Shown here: positions 1 to 10,213 of the stretch, in pieces
Layout: every line of letters begins with the position of its first letter
Position numbering within the stretch: the stretch's first letter is position 1
Assembly (NCBI GenBank): GCA_029721435.1
Contig: CM056573.1
Location: 95,058,947 to 95,122,946, forward strand
Origin: Gymnothorax reevesii
Taxonomy: Eukaryota; Chordata; Actinopteri; Anguilliformes; Muraenidae
Length of the DNA: 64,000 nucleotides
Direction: 5' to 3'
The notes under the pieces: model-generated
Told to the model about the DNA's origin: nothing
Database searches by the model: none
The model's input: only the letters and a program-made list of their open reading frames with translations
Translations under genes and position numbers: made by a program

Positions 1-2740
1 TTAGTTATTTGTACATCTTGTACACTGAGGTGACTTTTATCCCTGCAAAATACTTAAATTGTGCAACATTAGTATTACAAAAAACATCAAGGGCAAGTTG
101 TACTCCACAACAACAGGCATGAACCTTATTCTGATAAAGTTTTATCTTTACATTGACTATTGTCATTTGGTGATCAGACACCTTTCTATTGGAATCCCCA
201 ATAGATTTACAGCAGTCATGTATGGTTTTAGCTCCATAGAGGAGGCTATCTAGGCTACATGCTTGTGATTCTTATAGTATACAATATGGACCTTATTAAA
301 GCAAGTAGCAGTGAATTGAAGAATACTTTTTTGTAAAGTTTGACAGATTTTTTTTATTTTAAATTTTTTTTTCTCAAAATTTTGGCCATAGATGTGTTCA
401 AATGGCAGAGCCCGATTTAAAAAATGTTGCTGACCCCAAAAGGGAACTTAAGGATGAAAACCAGTAAATCGTTTCATTTAAATTAAAAGTTGTAGGCTAC
501 CCCAGTAGGCCTGTTTCCAAAGTTGGAAAACACCGCGACGCATTTACTCCGGCATCCATACCCATTGCCCATCCTAAAATTTCTTTGCGTAAATACGGAT
601 TTTTTTCGCCTCGTTTGACAGGTTTGGGTTCCAGAAATGGGGCTGTCAGGTTACATAGCAGAGGTATATCTGGTGGGCTACACATCCATTCTTGCACAAA
701 GCTGAAGATTTTGTTTCTTTCTTTCTAATACGTATTAACCTTATTTTATTGTTACATGAATCATATTATAGAGGTGATTTCATTTTAAAAGGAATATTAT
801 TAACGGTTCTTTTATAACAGTCCACCCGGTTATTAATTAGAGAGGCATCGGCCAGATGTCAAAATAAAGTTTTAGCTCAGAAACAAACGAAATGAAAAAC
901 TTTTTGTTTTTAAATCCCCGATTAAAACCATCATGTATATTATGTAAAGTTTAAGACAGTATGAATTAAAAAAGGGTGGTCCATGCACTTCAACCACCTC
1001 AGGTGTGACAGCCATGTCTTCGTCCATGGAAGCGCATCAACGAATTGAAACATAAAATGACAAAGAAAACAAGTCTACTTTAAAACGAAGAATAAATCAG
1101 TTTTGAAGCCAAATGTTGATTACATATTGTGAACCTGCCTGGCAGCTATTAGTCCTGCAACAAAGTTGGAATCATATTCAATTGATGGAATCTGATCCGC
1201 TTTCACATCATTCGTTTATTTTATCATCATGAATGCAAGATTAATGGAGTTATTTTTGTATACAGTTTTGAATAACATAACTTATATGCCTCATTGCACA
1301 TAGAACAGTATTATCATTAATTTTTTACTTATTGTAGAACAATGATTGGCATTGACCTTTCTTTTATGTTCCTGTATTACCAGCACTTACGTAGGCGTTA
1401 CTGAAACTAGTTTATTTGGGACTTGGGAATCTGACGCGGATACAACCTACTGCTGGTGCTTTTCTAAGTAAAAAGGTAAGTATTTAGCCTAATTTAGATT
1501 TTCCTTATTTGTATTTGGTTTCCAGTTGCCATGTACTTCCCATTCACCCTTTCGCAATCTCAAGTAGATCACTACTGAAATTGAAGCAGTGAGTAATGAT
1601 TTGGATAAATTAATGTGACCTTTTATGTCATCTGAGGGAGCATCGTGGTTAAAAAGTTGCTTTCGAGTGTATTCTTTCTGTATATTCTGTACATAAAGTA
1701 AACAAGAAACATATCGCCACATTAAATGTTAAATTCAACGAAATATGTATATTACATGTTTTTAATTGTTTTTGTAATATCTTTCTGTATAATAAAACAC
1801 GTTCATTGTTTAGGCTTTTTCTAGTTGGTTATTTTCAGCAATCCTAAAAAACCTGATGTAGGTTATGAATTCCGCTAATAGGTTATCTGTCTTTTAACTG
1901 ATATTATTCGCCATTGCAAACGTTTCCATGGCACTATATTGTTAGATTTTGTTTTGCAATACATGCAACAAGAATAAATAAAATCCACGATGAATCACTA
2001 ATCATCGAGCGACTTTATTATTGATTGCAGAAAGTGAAAAGCAATTTAAAACGCTTCTGACGAATTCCGCAATATCGCAAATTTTACTGTTGCAGTGAAG
2101 GTAAAGCAGCATTATATTCAGGGCATTCAATCACCTCATCCACCTCGCCGTCAGAATTTATCTCATTTTAAGCAGAATGTTGAAATATTGTGGGGGAAAA
2201 ACATAGGCTATTGCCCCAGTGGCAAAACGGAAGGATCCTAACTTTAAATGAAATTATGTACTGTGAACTAAAACTAATAACCTCCATGCATTCGTTCCAG
2301 CAAAACGCACCCGGCCTTCCGAACTGGAACATTTTTCAATGCGATTTTTTGCCTCCCCGCCCTTGACTTAGGTGATTGTATCAGGAATTTACAAAGCACA
2401 AGTTTACTTTTACCGAGGAGCCCCAATCTCAGTCTCATTACAACCTTCCATAAGAATTTCAAGTGACGATGAAATTACTCAGATAAATTTTCTCATTCTC
2501 GGCACTACTATATATCTACTTAGCCTAAATCTAGGCCTATTTGCGTTCGTTATTGCTGGTGCACTTGCATCCCATAGCCTATAATCAATACTAGGCTACA
2601 TTTTAAATGCCTCAGTCCAGGTTTTGTCCTCAAAAAAAAAGTTTACTTCCAAGACATATTTTCATTTTAGCATGGCTGACTATGCTGACATCAATTTGCA
2701 AAAAATCAAACTGCAGCTGTCACCAAGTAGGCTAAACAAT
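1..2740. other. Unassigned AT-rich DNA
   Basis: I see no recognisable exon, RNA gene or complete transposon here. The open frames are short, lack domain motifs and look like chance. Short scattered phrases such as TAGGCCTA recur but form no array. Confidence 0.5.
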
Positions 2741-2744
2741 GCTC

Positions 2745-3030
2745 CGTTCGGGGAAAGTTCCGCGAACGTTACCTGGAGGGGAGGGGAACGTTCGCTGCAC
2801 CCCGCGGCGAACGTTCCCTCACGGTTATTCAGGAAAGTTTTCTTGATGTGCCGGATAGGTTCCTTTTTGGTTATAAATACGGTTCACGTAACGTTCCGCC
2901 AACGATCACACACGGTTGTTTTTTCAACGATTTCAGAAGGTTCCGCAACACAGGGGAACGTTGGCAGTGGGGTTCTAGCGAACGTCCCCTTCAGGTAGGC
3001 TAACAATCGCGAAACGTTCCCCGAACTGAA
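2745..3030. repeat. Cluster of GAACGTTC-type palindromes
   Basis: About 280 bp hold six AACGTT palindromes and one AACGTC, mostly in the context GGGAACGTTC or CGAACGTTCC, in both orientations and at irregular spacing (near 2758, 2782, 2805, 2885, 2952, 2976 and 3009). The block is more GC-rich than its surroundings. It looks like a decayed simple repeat or the body of a MITE; no terminal repeats are visible. Confidence 0.6.
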
Positions 3031-3039
3031 TATTGTATA

Positions 3040-3890
3040 GCCTATATTAATACACGGTTCAGAAAACAAAAAACAGATACATTTTTTAAGGAATTTTTCA
3101 AAATTTAGGCCTACTTCAGTTTATCCTAACGATTTTACCGTCAACCTTCATGAAGAGATGAAAACTTAATGCAAATAGGCCTATCAAAGACTGAAATAAA
3201 CCAGTTATCGTCTATCACATAAATAGTCTACTGATCACTACTCCTCAAAAGATCAGTTTGTGGAAAGGGAGCCTTTCACGTCTCCCTGTGAGGCTATATT
3301 TTGACCGCTGGCCAGATGTGCCCACACGGTGGAGCATTTTTCTTCTGGCATTGTTCTCCATGCCGAGCATTTTTCTTCTGGATCTGCGGCAGTAGAGTCG
3401 AATTGCAGAGGTCAAGCAAACATTGCAGTTATGGCCTGCATTTTACAATTTCGCCTCTCATTCACCCATTGACACCGGATTTACACACCGAAGGCAGCAA
3501 GGTAGGGGAGTGCCCGTGCGAAAGTAACTCTGGACGAAATTAATAAGGTGATGTACTCACAGCCATCCGCGCTTCGATGCGTCATTCTATGTCAGCACGT
3601 GCAGCTCGCGCCCCTCCCCAGACCCGCGAAAAATCTTGGTGTTGTCGCTTCCTCGCCGCAGGAGACTGGGAAGACTGTTTTCCACAGTGGTGAGTAAATT
3701 CAGACAAATGGCGAACTTTTTTGATTTAAAGATTGTCTTTATCAGTGCGTGTATCATATTTATGATGAAATGATTGATCATTTAGTTTTGTAACATATCC
3801 TAAAGTTTGAAATGTCACACTTTTTCCTCTTTAGAAGCAATCCTCGTTCAAATGTCAGGAGTCACTGTCGGGACTGAAGTAGCAACGGTT
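3040..3890. other. Unassigned DNA with a short local duplication
   Basis: No gene or transposon is recognised. The phrase GAGCATTTTTCTTCTGG occurs twice between about 3330 and 3380. The open frames lack recognisable motifs. Confidence 0.4.
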
Positions 3891-3892
3891 AC

Positions 3893-3950
3893 CAGTGGCG
3901 GAGCCAGACAATTTTCACCGGGGTGGCCAGACTGAGGCCATTGCTCACGT
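3893..3950 (+). mobile_element. Possible hAT-type terminus
   Basis: The sequence begins CAGTGGCGGAGCCAG, which resembles the CAGTGGCGG ends seen on many fish hAT elements (compare the element ending at 42583 here). No matching opposite end was found nearby, so this is a weak call based on one terminus. Confidence 0.3.
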
Positions 3951-4192
3951 AGGCGCGGCACAGGACCTGATATCTTATTTTTTCCTACGTGGAAAGCTGC
4001 TGTAGATCTAGTAGTGTTTCTTGGTCACTCGTTCACTTAGCTATACAGGCAGTGACTGCTATGTAGAATTACATCACGAAGACCCGCATAATAAGCTTTG
4101 AATGTATGACTAAAAAACTATTTTTTTTTAAAAGATATGAAACAGTTGTGAAATTAGTGTATTTTTCATTGGTGATACATCTCACAAGATAA

Positions 4193-4799
4193 TTACCTTC
4201 GCCAGCGACTTCGCTGACGAAGGTAATGTTTTGATCCCCGTGTATTTATTACCTTCGCCAGTGACTTCGCTGACGAAGGTAATGTTTTGATCCCCGTGTA
4301 TTTATTTGTTTGTGTGTCTGTCTGTCTGTCTGTGTGTATGTGTATCGAATAACTCAAAAAGTACTAAACGGAATTTCATAAAATTTGGTGGGTTGATTTG
4401 GCATGACCTGAGGATCAATCGATTAGATTTTGGGAGTGATCGGGTCAAAGGTCAAGGTCAAGGCCACGAAAAGGTCAAAACCGACTTTCGGCCATATCTC
4501 GGTCAATTTTTATCCGATCGGCATGAAACCAACGCCAAAATGTGCAGAATTATATACCCGATCCTGTGATGTGCAACACGGTACAATGGGGTCAATACCC
4601 TTCTTAGCGGTTGGGGGTCAAAGGTCAGGGGGGTCATTACCTTTCGAACTTAAAGGCGTATTGATGTAAAAAAAAATATATATCGTACTCTTGTCATTCA
4701 TCGATCATTTAAAAAAATAAAAATTGGTCCTCAGAGTTATGTGGCGAGGGATTCAGTGGCGTCGGCGAAGGTATGCGCTCTACCGAGTGCCCGTTCTAG
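4193..4799 (+). mobile_element. Hairpin-ended non-autonomous element, family A, copy 1
   Basis: The 5' end holds two successive copies of a hairpin whose arms are TTACCTTCG and CGAAGGTAA (4193-4226 and 4249-4282). A TTTGTTTGTGTGTCTGTCTG microsatellite follows, then a body with the phrase ATAACTCAAAAAGTA. The 3' end has GGCGAAGGT (complement of the 5' arm), a small hairpin GCGCTC/GAGTGC (4775-4790) and a terminal TTCTAG. Open frames inside are duplicated in copy 2 but have no start context or domain and are not taken as genes. The architecture fits a non-autonomous Helitron/Helentron-like (HINE) element, but this is inference from structure alone. Confidence 0.6.
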
Positions 4800-5118
4800 T
4801 TTGTTTGTGTGTCTGTCTGTCTGTGTGAATGTGTATCGAATAACTCAAAAAGTACCAAACGGAATTTCATAAAATTTGGTGGGTTGATTTGGCATGACCT
4901 GAAGATCAATCGATTAGATTTTGGGAGTGATCGGGTCAAAGGTCAAGGTCAAGGCCACGAAAAGGTCAAAACCGACTTTCGGCCATATCTCGGTCAATTT
5001 TTATCCGATCGGCATGAAACCAACGCCAAAATGTGCAGAATTATATACCCGATCCTGTGATGTGAAACACGGTACAATGGGGTCAATACCCTTCTTAGCG
5101 GTTGGGGGTCAAAGGTCA
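4442..5118 (+). promoter_or_regulatory. Four perfect DR1 nuclear-receptor motifs
   Basis: GGGTCAAAGGTCA, a direct repeat of the AGGTCA half-site with one spacer base, occurs at 4442-4454, 4615-4627, 4933-4945 and 5106-5118. The first and third continue into a further AGGTCA, giving the extended half-site TCAAGGTCA (for example 4452-4460). DR1 is the known site type of PPAR/RXR, HNF4 and COUP-TF, and TCAAGGTCA that of ERR and SF-1. Binding here is not shown. Confidence 0.55.
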
Positions 5119-5254
5119 GGGGGGTCATTACCTTTCGAACTTAAAGGCGTATTGATGTAAAAAAAAAAAATATCGTACTCTTCTCATTCATCGATCATTT
5201 AAAAAAATAAGTGGCGTCGGCAAAGGTATGCGCTCTACCGAGTGCCCGTTCTAG
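4800..5254 (+). mobile_element. Family A element, tandem copy 2
   Basis: This copy directly follows the TTCTAG end of copy 1 and repeats its body at a constant offset of 491 bp with very few differences. It lacks the 5' hairpin, starting inside the TTTG microsatellite, and has a short deletion near 5208 that removes the ATTGGTCCTCAG stretch of copy 1. It ends with the same GCGCTC/GAGTGC hairpin and CTAG (5251-5254). The near identity suggests recent tandem duplication or rolling-circle-style joining. Confidence 0.6.
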
Positions 5255-5257
5255 TTA

Positions 5258-6025
5258 CAGTTTACTACACAAGAATAGTACTGAAGGCACTTTTATCAAC
5301 AAACCTACACAGTTGTATTCTCCTGCCTTTTGCAGCAGTATTCATTTGAAGGGCTGTAATAAAACGTTTCATGCATAAGTTAATGTAGAAATGCAAATTT
5401 GTATCTTCAATAGAAAATAAAAAATCGCTTTCTCGTGCTTGCTAGCAAATTAACCGTTCCACTGAATTGAATAGACCGCTGACTTACAACAAACGCTGGC
5501 GATTGAAAATGGTCACCAGCGAGCTACCTTGGTATCCTTACCGTCGCGGGGACTGTGTTGACTAAGTAGTTAATAAAATTAACACGGTGGCTAACAAGAT
5601 ATCTATTTGTAATTGACATTCAATGACAATACCTGCAGAATATTTAAAATAGAGGACGATTTGCTGTCATGGTTTTGCCCCCGCCGGCTAAAGGCAACAA
5701 GCCGGCGGGCACTGGGACCATGTACCCAAAGGAGAAATGAGGGACCCAAACGTGCAGGCTGTGAAAAATATAAATAAAGGTTTAATTAAAAACCATTTAA
5801 AACCCAGGGAAGCAGAAGAAGAAGAAGAAGAAGAAGAAAGGGCTTCATAGCATACGGCCAACACACAAAGAGCGAGCCTACAGAATCCAACTGCACTGCC
5901 AAACTGACAATGCAGTGCTTAAATACTCTACAAAACACCTCCACCTCAACGAGCAGCCACTGTGGCTCGTTGAGGTGGAGGTGCAAAGAGGAGAGGGGAT
6001 GGCCTGCGGGGCCAGACTATGGATG
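5258..6025. other. Non-coding DNA with two strong inverted repeats and a GAA tract
   Basis: No gene is seen. A perfect 10-bp inverted repeat CCCGCCGGCT/AGCCGGCGGG lies at 5680-5709. A (GAA)n tract runs at about 5814-5838. A perfect 19-bp-arm hairpin lies at 5936-5983. The block from about 5670 to 6015 may be a single inserted repeat just left of the Harbinger element. Confidence 0.45.
5936..5983. repeat. Perfect 19-bp-arm hairpin
   Basis: The arms 5936-5954 (CACCTCCACCTCAACGAGC) and 5965-5983 are exact reverse complements around a 10-base loop. The structure could extrude as a cruciform or form an RNA hairpin. It is not followed by a T-run, so there is no reason to call it a terminator. Confidence 0.7.
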
Positions 6026-6375
6026 TGTTCGAAACCGCGCACTAACATACTACTCGCACTGCTCGCACTACCGATGACGTCAGATTAAGGGGACATGGTG
6101 TTTTTATTCGTGGGGAGTGATTTTGTGACCGCGAAAAGTTTCCGGATGTATGCTAGATCGGGAAAATATTTCGTGGGTGCATCGCAAGCTCACTATTAAA
6201 TTACCTGTGCTCGAAACCTCGTACATTAACACTGGCAATTACGTCAGAGGTAGGGGGTAGGGTGTTTACTGATGCGTGGGGAGTGAGTTTGTGTCCGAAA
6301 GAAGTTCCCGGATGTATACTAGATCGTGCAGATATTTTGTGGGTGCATCGTATGCACACTATTCATACACAAATT
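6026..6375 (+). promoter_or_regulatory. Tandemly duplicated Harbinger 5' end with CRE-like motifs
   Basis: The first about 175 bp of the element (GTGTTCGAAACC... to GGTGCATCGCAAGCTCACTATT) is repeated in diverged form at about 6208-6375 (TGCTCGAAACC... to GGTGCATCGTATGCACACTATT). The first unit has a perfect CRE palindrome TGACGTCA at 6075-6082; the second has TTACGTCA at 6239-6246. The duplication lies directly upstream of the first Myb-like exon and could be its promoter. Confidence 0.55.
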
Positions 6376-6382
6376 GCCCAAG

Positions 6383-6951
6383 ATGCAACGCAACGTAAAC
6401 TGCCAAGAAAAAACTCGCAGAGAAATAATAAGAAGCCACTTTAACTGCAAAACATCGGAACCTGTGGGAGACGACACGGCACCAGCCAGGAGCAGCGTCA
6501 ATACAAACGTGAGTAAAATTTTTAATTTGTAATACGGGTGATATATGGTCAAATAATAATCAGCTGAAGGTGTATTGAATGAATTATTTCAGAGTTGCAA
6601 AGAACGTTTCCGTCCGGTTATATACTGTCAGCATGTTGGATCTAACTACGCACATCTTGCTCGTTTGTCCATTTCTTATAGGGGCAGATGAAGATACAGG
6701 GCGCCTCATCTCGTGGAGAGCCTGCAATGAGGCGCTCTTCCCAGTGGGGCTCAATGCGGCGGTCAGAGGATTTCAGTATGTAAATAATATTGTCGGAGTA
6801 TTGCTACGTTTGGAAATGCTTATATTCAGTTAGGTCGATGTCACCGATGTTATGTTTCTGTAGAATGTTCATAAAGGAGCATGGCCTGGAGGGCAAGGTG
6901 GAGCCACGGTGGATAAAACAGAAATGGGAGAACCTCAAACAGAAATATAAA
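6383..6951 (+). CDS. Harbinger-associated Myb/SANT-like DNA-binding protein (exons)
   Basis: Three exons are suggested by splice sites. Exon 1 (ATG at 6383 to 6508, donor GTGAGT) encodes a basic stretch beginning MQRNVNCQEKTRR. Exon 2 (6682-6775) follows a TTCTTATAG acceptor and encodes GRLISWRACNEALF. Exon 3 (6864-6951) encodes KEHGLEGKVEPRWIKQKW and ends at a GTAAGT donor. Exons 2 and 3 join in phase and together match the Myb/SANT-like (MADF-like) fold of the second Harbinger protein, which brings the transposase to the nucleus and its target. Exon 1 ends in phase 0 while exon 2 needs one extra base, so the first junction is either wrong or frameshifted. Later exons were not found. Confidence 0.6.
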
Positions 6952-7954
6952 GTAAGTTGAAAAATCATATGCACTGCAGTCAACACACAAATGAAACAAG
7001 ATGATGATGGGGATCGTGAGCTTAATCAAAATGTCAACAAAAAATGCTTTTTGTATAATTCTGTTCTGAATTTGGAAAAAGTTAATAAAGTTGAGGGAAA
7101 AAGGCAGTGTTGTTGATTTTCAAGTGACTATGAAAATGTAAGAGACAACAAGTGATATTAGAGTTGTGACCAGCTGGTTTATTGGATGGTGTATTTTCAT
7201 ATTCTTTTACATTAGTCTGGTCTGATTTTGTATAACAGCCTAGCACGAGAGAAAAAACTGTCAAGTACCATGCAATACGCACACAAATTGCATTGCCTGA
7301 GAGAACCTAAATAATAATGGAAGGTGTTGCGTCTGTTTTTTGCTCTGCAGAAATGTATTAAATATTGCAAGGGAACATGAAAAAGTGAAATATCAACCTG
7401 TTGACTAACTTCACTAAAAACCCCTCTTTTCCAGGTGGCAACGCTCATACATGAATTGAGCAACTTCTTTTTAGCTGTCATTGTCCAGCACCACGTTTGA
7501 GGGAGAGACCTTTGACTTCTACACTTAGCCATAGGTCTTCCAGCAATGTTTCTGTAATCATGACTAATCCGCTAAGCAGGTGATTGGTCCACATTGTTTT
7601 ACCAGAGCCCTGTTAGCCAGCGCGTTTCCAGGTAGATCAAGACAGGACTTCATGGTTACTGTATCAGCCCAGGTGGTTAAACCACCCACTAAACCCACCC
7701 ACTTCTCCCTGCCTGGCAGTCCAATACTTTACCTGTTTCCAGCTCTTATGACTCGGACGAGGGGTTGGATTTTTAAGAGGCAATAATTAAAGAACTATAA
7801 GACAACTATGTACACCAGGGGTGAATCACTCTTAATATTTTAGATAAATCAGGAACTAAGAACTCCCTGGGCAGAGTAACACAAACCAAAAAAAAAAAAA
7901 CTAACAAAAATCATGTTCTTGCAGCACTGCAATGGGAACATCAGAAGCAAACAC

Positions 7955-8846
7955 TTATGCTGCAAGTCTGTCCCTGAGGGTGTCCCCGGACCGCTGGAGT
8001 GGCTCGTGGGCTTCAACATCATCAGTATCATCGCCATCATCCCCGTCATCCTCGTCTTTGACCTCAGGCTCCAAGACATCCCCGTTTTCGAGGCAGACAT
8101 TGTGCAGGAAAAGGCAGGCACAGATGACCTCAGGCACAAACTCCACCTTCGCCTCCAGTGCCTTCAGGAAAATTAACTGCCACCTGGTCTTGAGGACCCC
8201 AACTGCCCTCTCCACCACGCACCGTGCCCTGGACAGCCTGGTGTTGTACCTGGTCTCCACAGGATTTCGGACAGGCTCCTGGAATGGCTCTGCCAAGCAC
8301 GGGAATCCGCCATCGCTCAGCAGACACCATCCAGGAGGTGGGTACAGTTGGTGACCATACAAGGGGCTGCACCTCAGGACCCGCGCATCATGGACGCAGC
8401 CAGGGAAGCCCACCACCACATCCAGAAAGCGACCCTTGTGGTTGCAGATGGCCTGGAACTGGACCGAGTTGAACAGCTTCCTGTTGTAATAGTCCACTGC
8501 AAACCGCCCAGGTGGACCAATGTGGACATGGCAGCCATCAATGCTCCCACCCACCCAACCAAATGCTGGGGAACCAGACAGCTGCTGGAACCCGGCTCCA
8601 ATCTCCTGCAGCTTATCCGGGGTGGGGAGGTGGATGAGCCTCCTGGAAACCCCCTGGATGCCCTTACTGACCCGGTGGATCATGTCATGGCATGTGGTGC
8701 GGGGAATGTCAAAGGCCTCTGGCGCGACCCGATAGGACGTTCCAAAGGCCAGCCAGTACACAAACACCAGCACCTCTATCGACTTCCCCCATCAATGGTC
8801 GTTTTCTCCCAGGAGATGGATGAGGCTCTCCAGCAATGACCTTCAT
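7955..8846 (-). pseudogene. PIF/Harbinger transposase (DDE_Tnp_4), broken at its N-terminal side
   Basis: The open part (8773 down to 7955, 272 residues) is an RNase-H-fold DDE nuclease. The three acidic residues are visible: D in GSIDGCHV, D in GCVHDARV and E in CVVERAVGVLK. The C-terminal tail is acidic (DEDDGDDGDDTDD). The reading frame continues upstream with transposase-like sequence (ENDH, WGKSIEVLVF, SLLESLIHLL), but it is cut by TGA at 8792-8794 and TGA at 8843-8845, both of which would be CGA or GGA by single changes. The open frame has no ATG at its start, only GTG. It lies convergent to the Myb-like exons, as is common in this superfamily. The catalytic core looks intact, but a full-length protein cannot be made. 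Confidence 0.85.
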
Positions 8847-10044
8847 GGGCGAAAGTCCTCCCGCAGGTCACCTCCCTCAAAATAGAGGCGCAACAGGGGA
8901 CCCTGGGGATTCACCCTGCAGTATGGCCCTCTCGAACCCAACTATAAAGGAAAATATTTTAAATTATTAATTGGACTATGTATTGAATGTTGTTAAATAA
9001 TTTCATATACATTGTTAACTATTTAATGCAATTAGTTACAGAGCCATTTTCTTAAACTATATGGTAATGTAACTATTTATTAAACTTTAAAGAAAAGTGA
9101 TTGAAGTAATTTATTAAATTTCTCATTGGAATATTTCTTTGAAATTATTGCATTTTGACTGTTTTTTAAAGATTAAATTCACATTTGCCATCTTATTATT
9201 TTGTAGCTTATTTTAATATATCTGAGCTCAAATGTTCCCCTTTATGCAGAATACAAATAAAGGAGTTATTTCCCTGTTGTGCAAGAGCTTAATTAATGCT
9301 TAATCACTCAGTATTTGTATTGCAGATACTGGCCAAAATGGTTCAATTGAAGTAAAACATTCAAAAATTCAATTACAGAATTAATTTAGCCATTACATTT
9401 CGGTATTCATGAATTCAGGTGTATATAACTGCGCCAAGGGGTTAATGTGAATTGTGAATTTAGGCTACTTTTTCCCTACAATTTCATTTGCAGAGCATTT
9501 GGCGCGCTCTGCTCATTATACGTAACTGTTTGGGTTTAAGTTTTGTTTCAAGTAGAAATACGATAACATTATGCATGATAATTAACATTAAATGGTAATT
9601 TAAAGAATACTTTCTTCTTGGTCATTCTTTGGTTGACAACTGTTTTTTGGTTGAAGCCAGGTTAACATTTCACTCTCATCTGTTCACATCATCCACTGGG
9701 AGTAAGTAAGCTGAGTGAAAGTAGAAACTTGTTTTTAAATGGTATCTTACCTCTGATGAATATTCATAAGCGCACAGATGAGACGCTGACGGCGGGCCGA
9801 TTGACTCCGTTGTGTCCTTGGCCGCATCTTCAGCAGGTAAGGCATAACGGCGAAATGCCGGTCGGGGGGTCGAAAACTGCTATTTTAGGTTGGCTAAAGT
9901 CAGGTTGGCTAAACATCCTGTTTCAATCCCCTCAAAACGAATGCACATTTTCCCCCCTTTGGTCTTCCGCGTATTGTTAGGTTAAGAGGACTTTATTTTA
10001 TAGATCACAATGGAAAATATTAATTTCTCAAGCGGGTTCGTTCA

Positions 10045-10128
10045 TAAATCATTATTTTATACCACACAGATGATGGCGGTAATACACAAATTGGTGTGTA
10101 ATTCACCATATAATTCAAAAGAAGAAGA
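10045..10128 (+). repeat. Short retroposon-like repeat with a GAA tail
   Basis: The phrase GGCGGTAATACAC followed about 50 bp later by AAAAGAAGAAGAAG matches, in reverse, the unit at 29905-29975 (GGCGGTAATACGC ... AAGAAGAAGAAG). Two copies with the same core and a GAA tail point to a small interspersed element inside the Harbinger end. Confidence 0.45.
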
Positions 10129-10213
10129 AGGAAGGGTCCGCTCGCGAACCGAGTAGTGCGACTAGTGTGTAGGGAGAGTAGTATGTAGACCGTAGAGCGC
10201 GGTTTCGAACACG

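Larger units (their letters stand above)
6026..10213. mobile_element. PIF/Harbinger DNA transposon, near full length
   Basis: The left end reads GTGTTCGAAACCGCGC (from about 6025) and the right end, reverse complemented, reads the same (finishing about 10212), with similar CTACT-rich sequence inside both ends. Between these terminal inverted repeats lie the two genes expected of an autonomous Harbinger: a Myb/SANT-like DNA-binding protein (+) and a DDE_Tnp_4-type transposase (-). The 3-bp target duplication usual for the family could not be resolved. The stretch 8950-10200 holds no recognised coding sequence. The transposase contains two in-frame stops, so the copy is probably inactive by itself. 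Confidence 0.8.

Noticed and set aside
4306..5160. Duplicated open frames that look like a conserved gene pair
   Set aside because: They are the body of the family A repeat read in two frames; no start context, domain or codon signal, and the same peptides arise simply because the DNA is tandemly duplicated.
5814..5838. GAA tract as a coding acidic run
   Set aside because: It is a plain microsatellite within non-coding DNA.
7932..8839. Plus-strand frames of 140 and 163 codons
   Set aside because: They are shadows of the minus-strand Harbinger transposase, which carries the DDE motifs.
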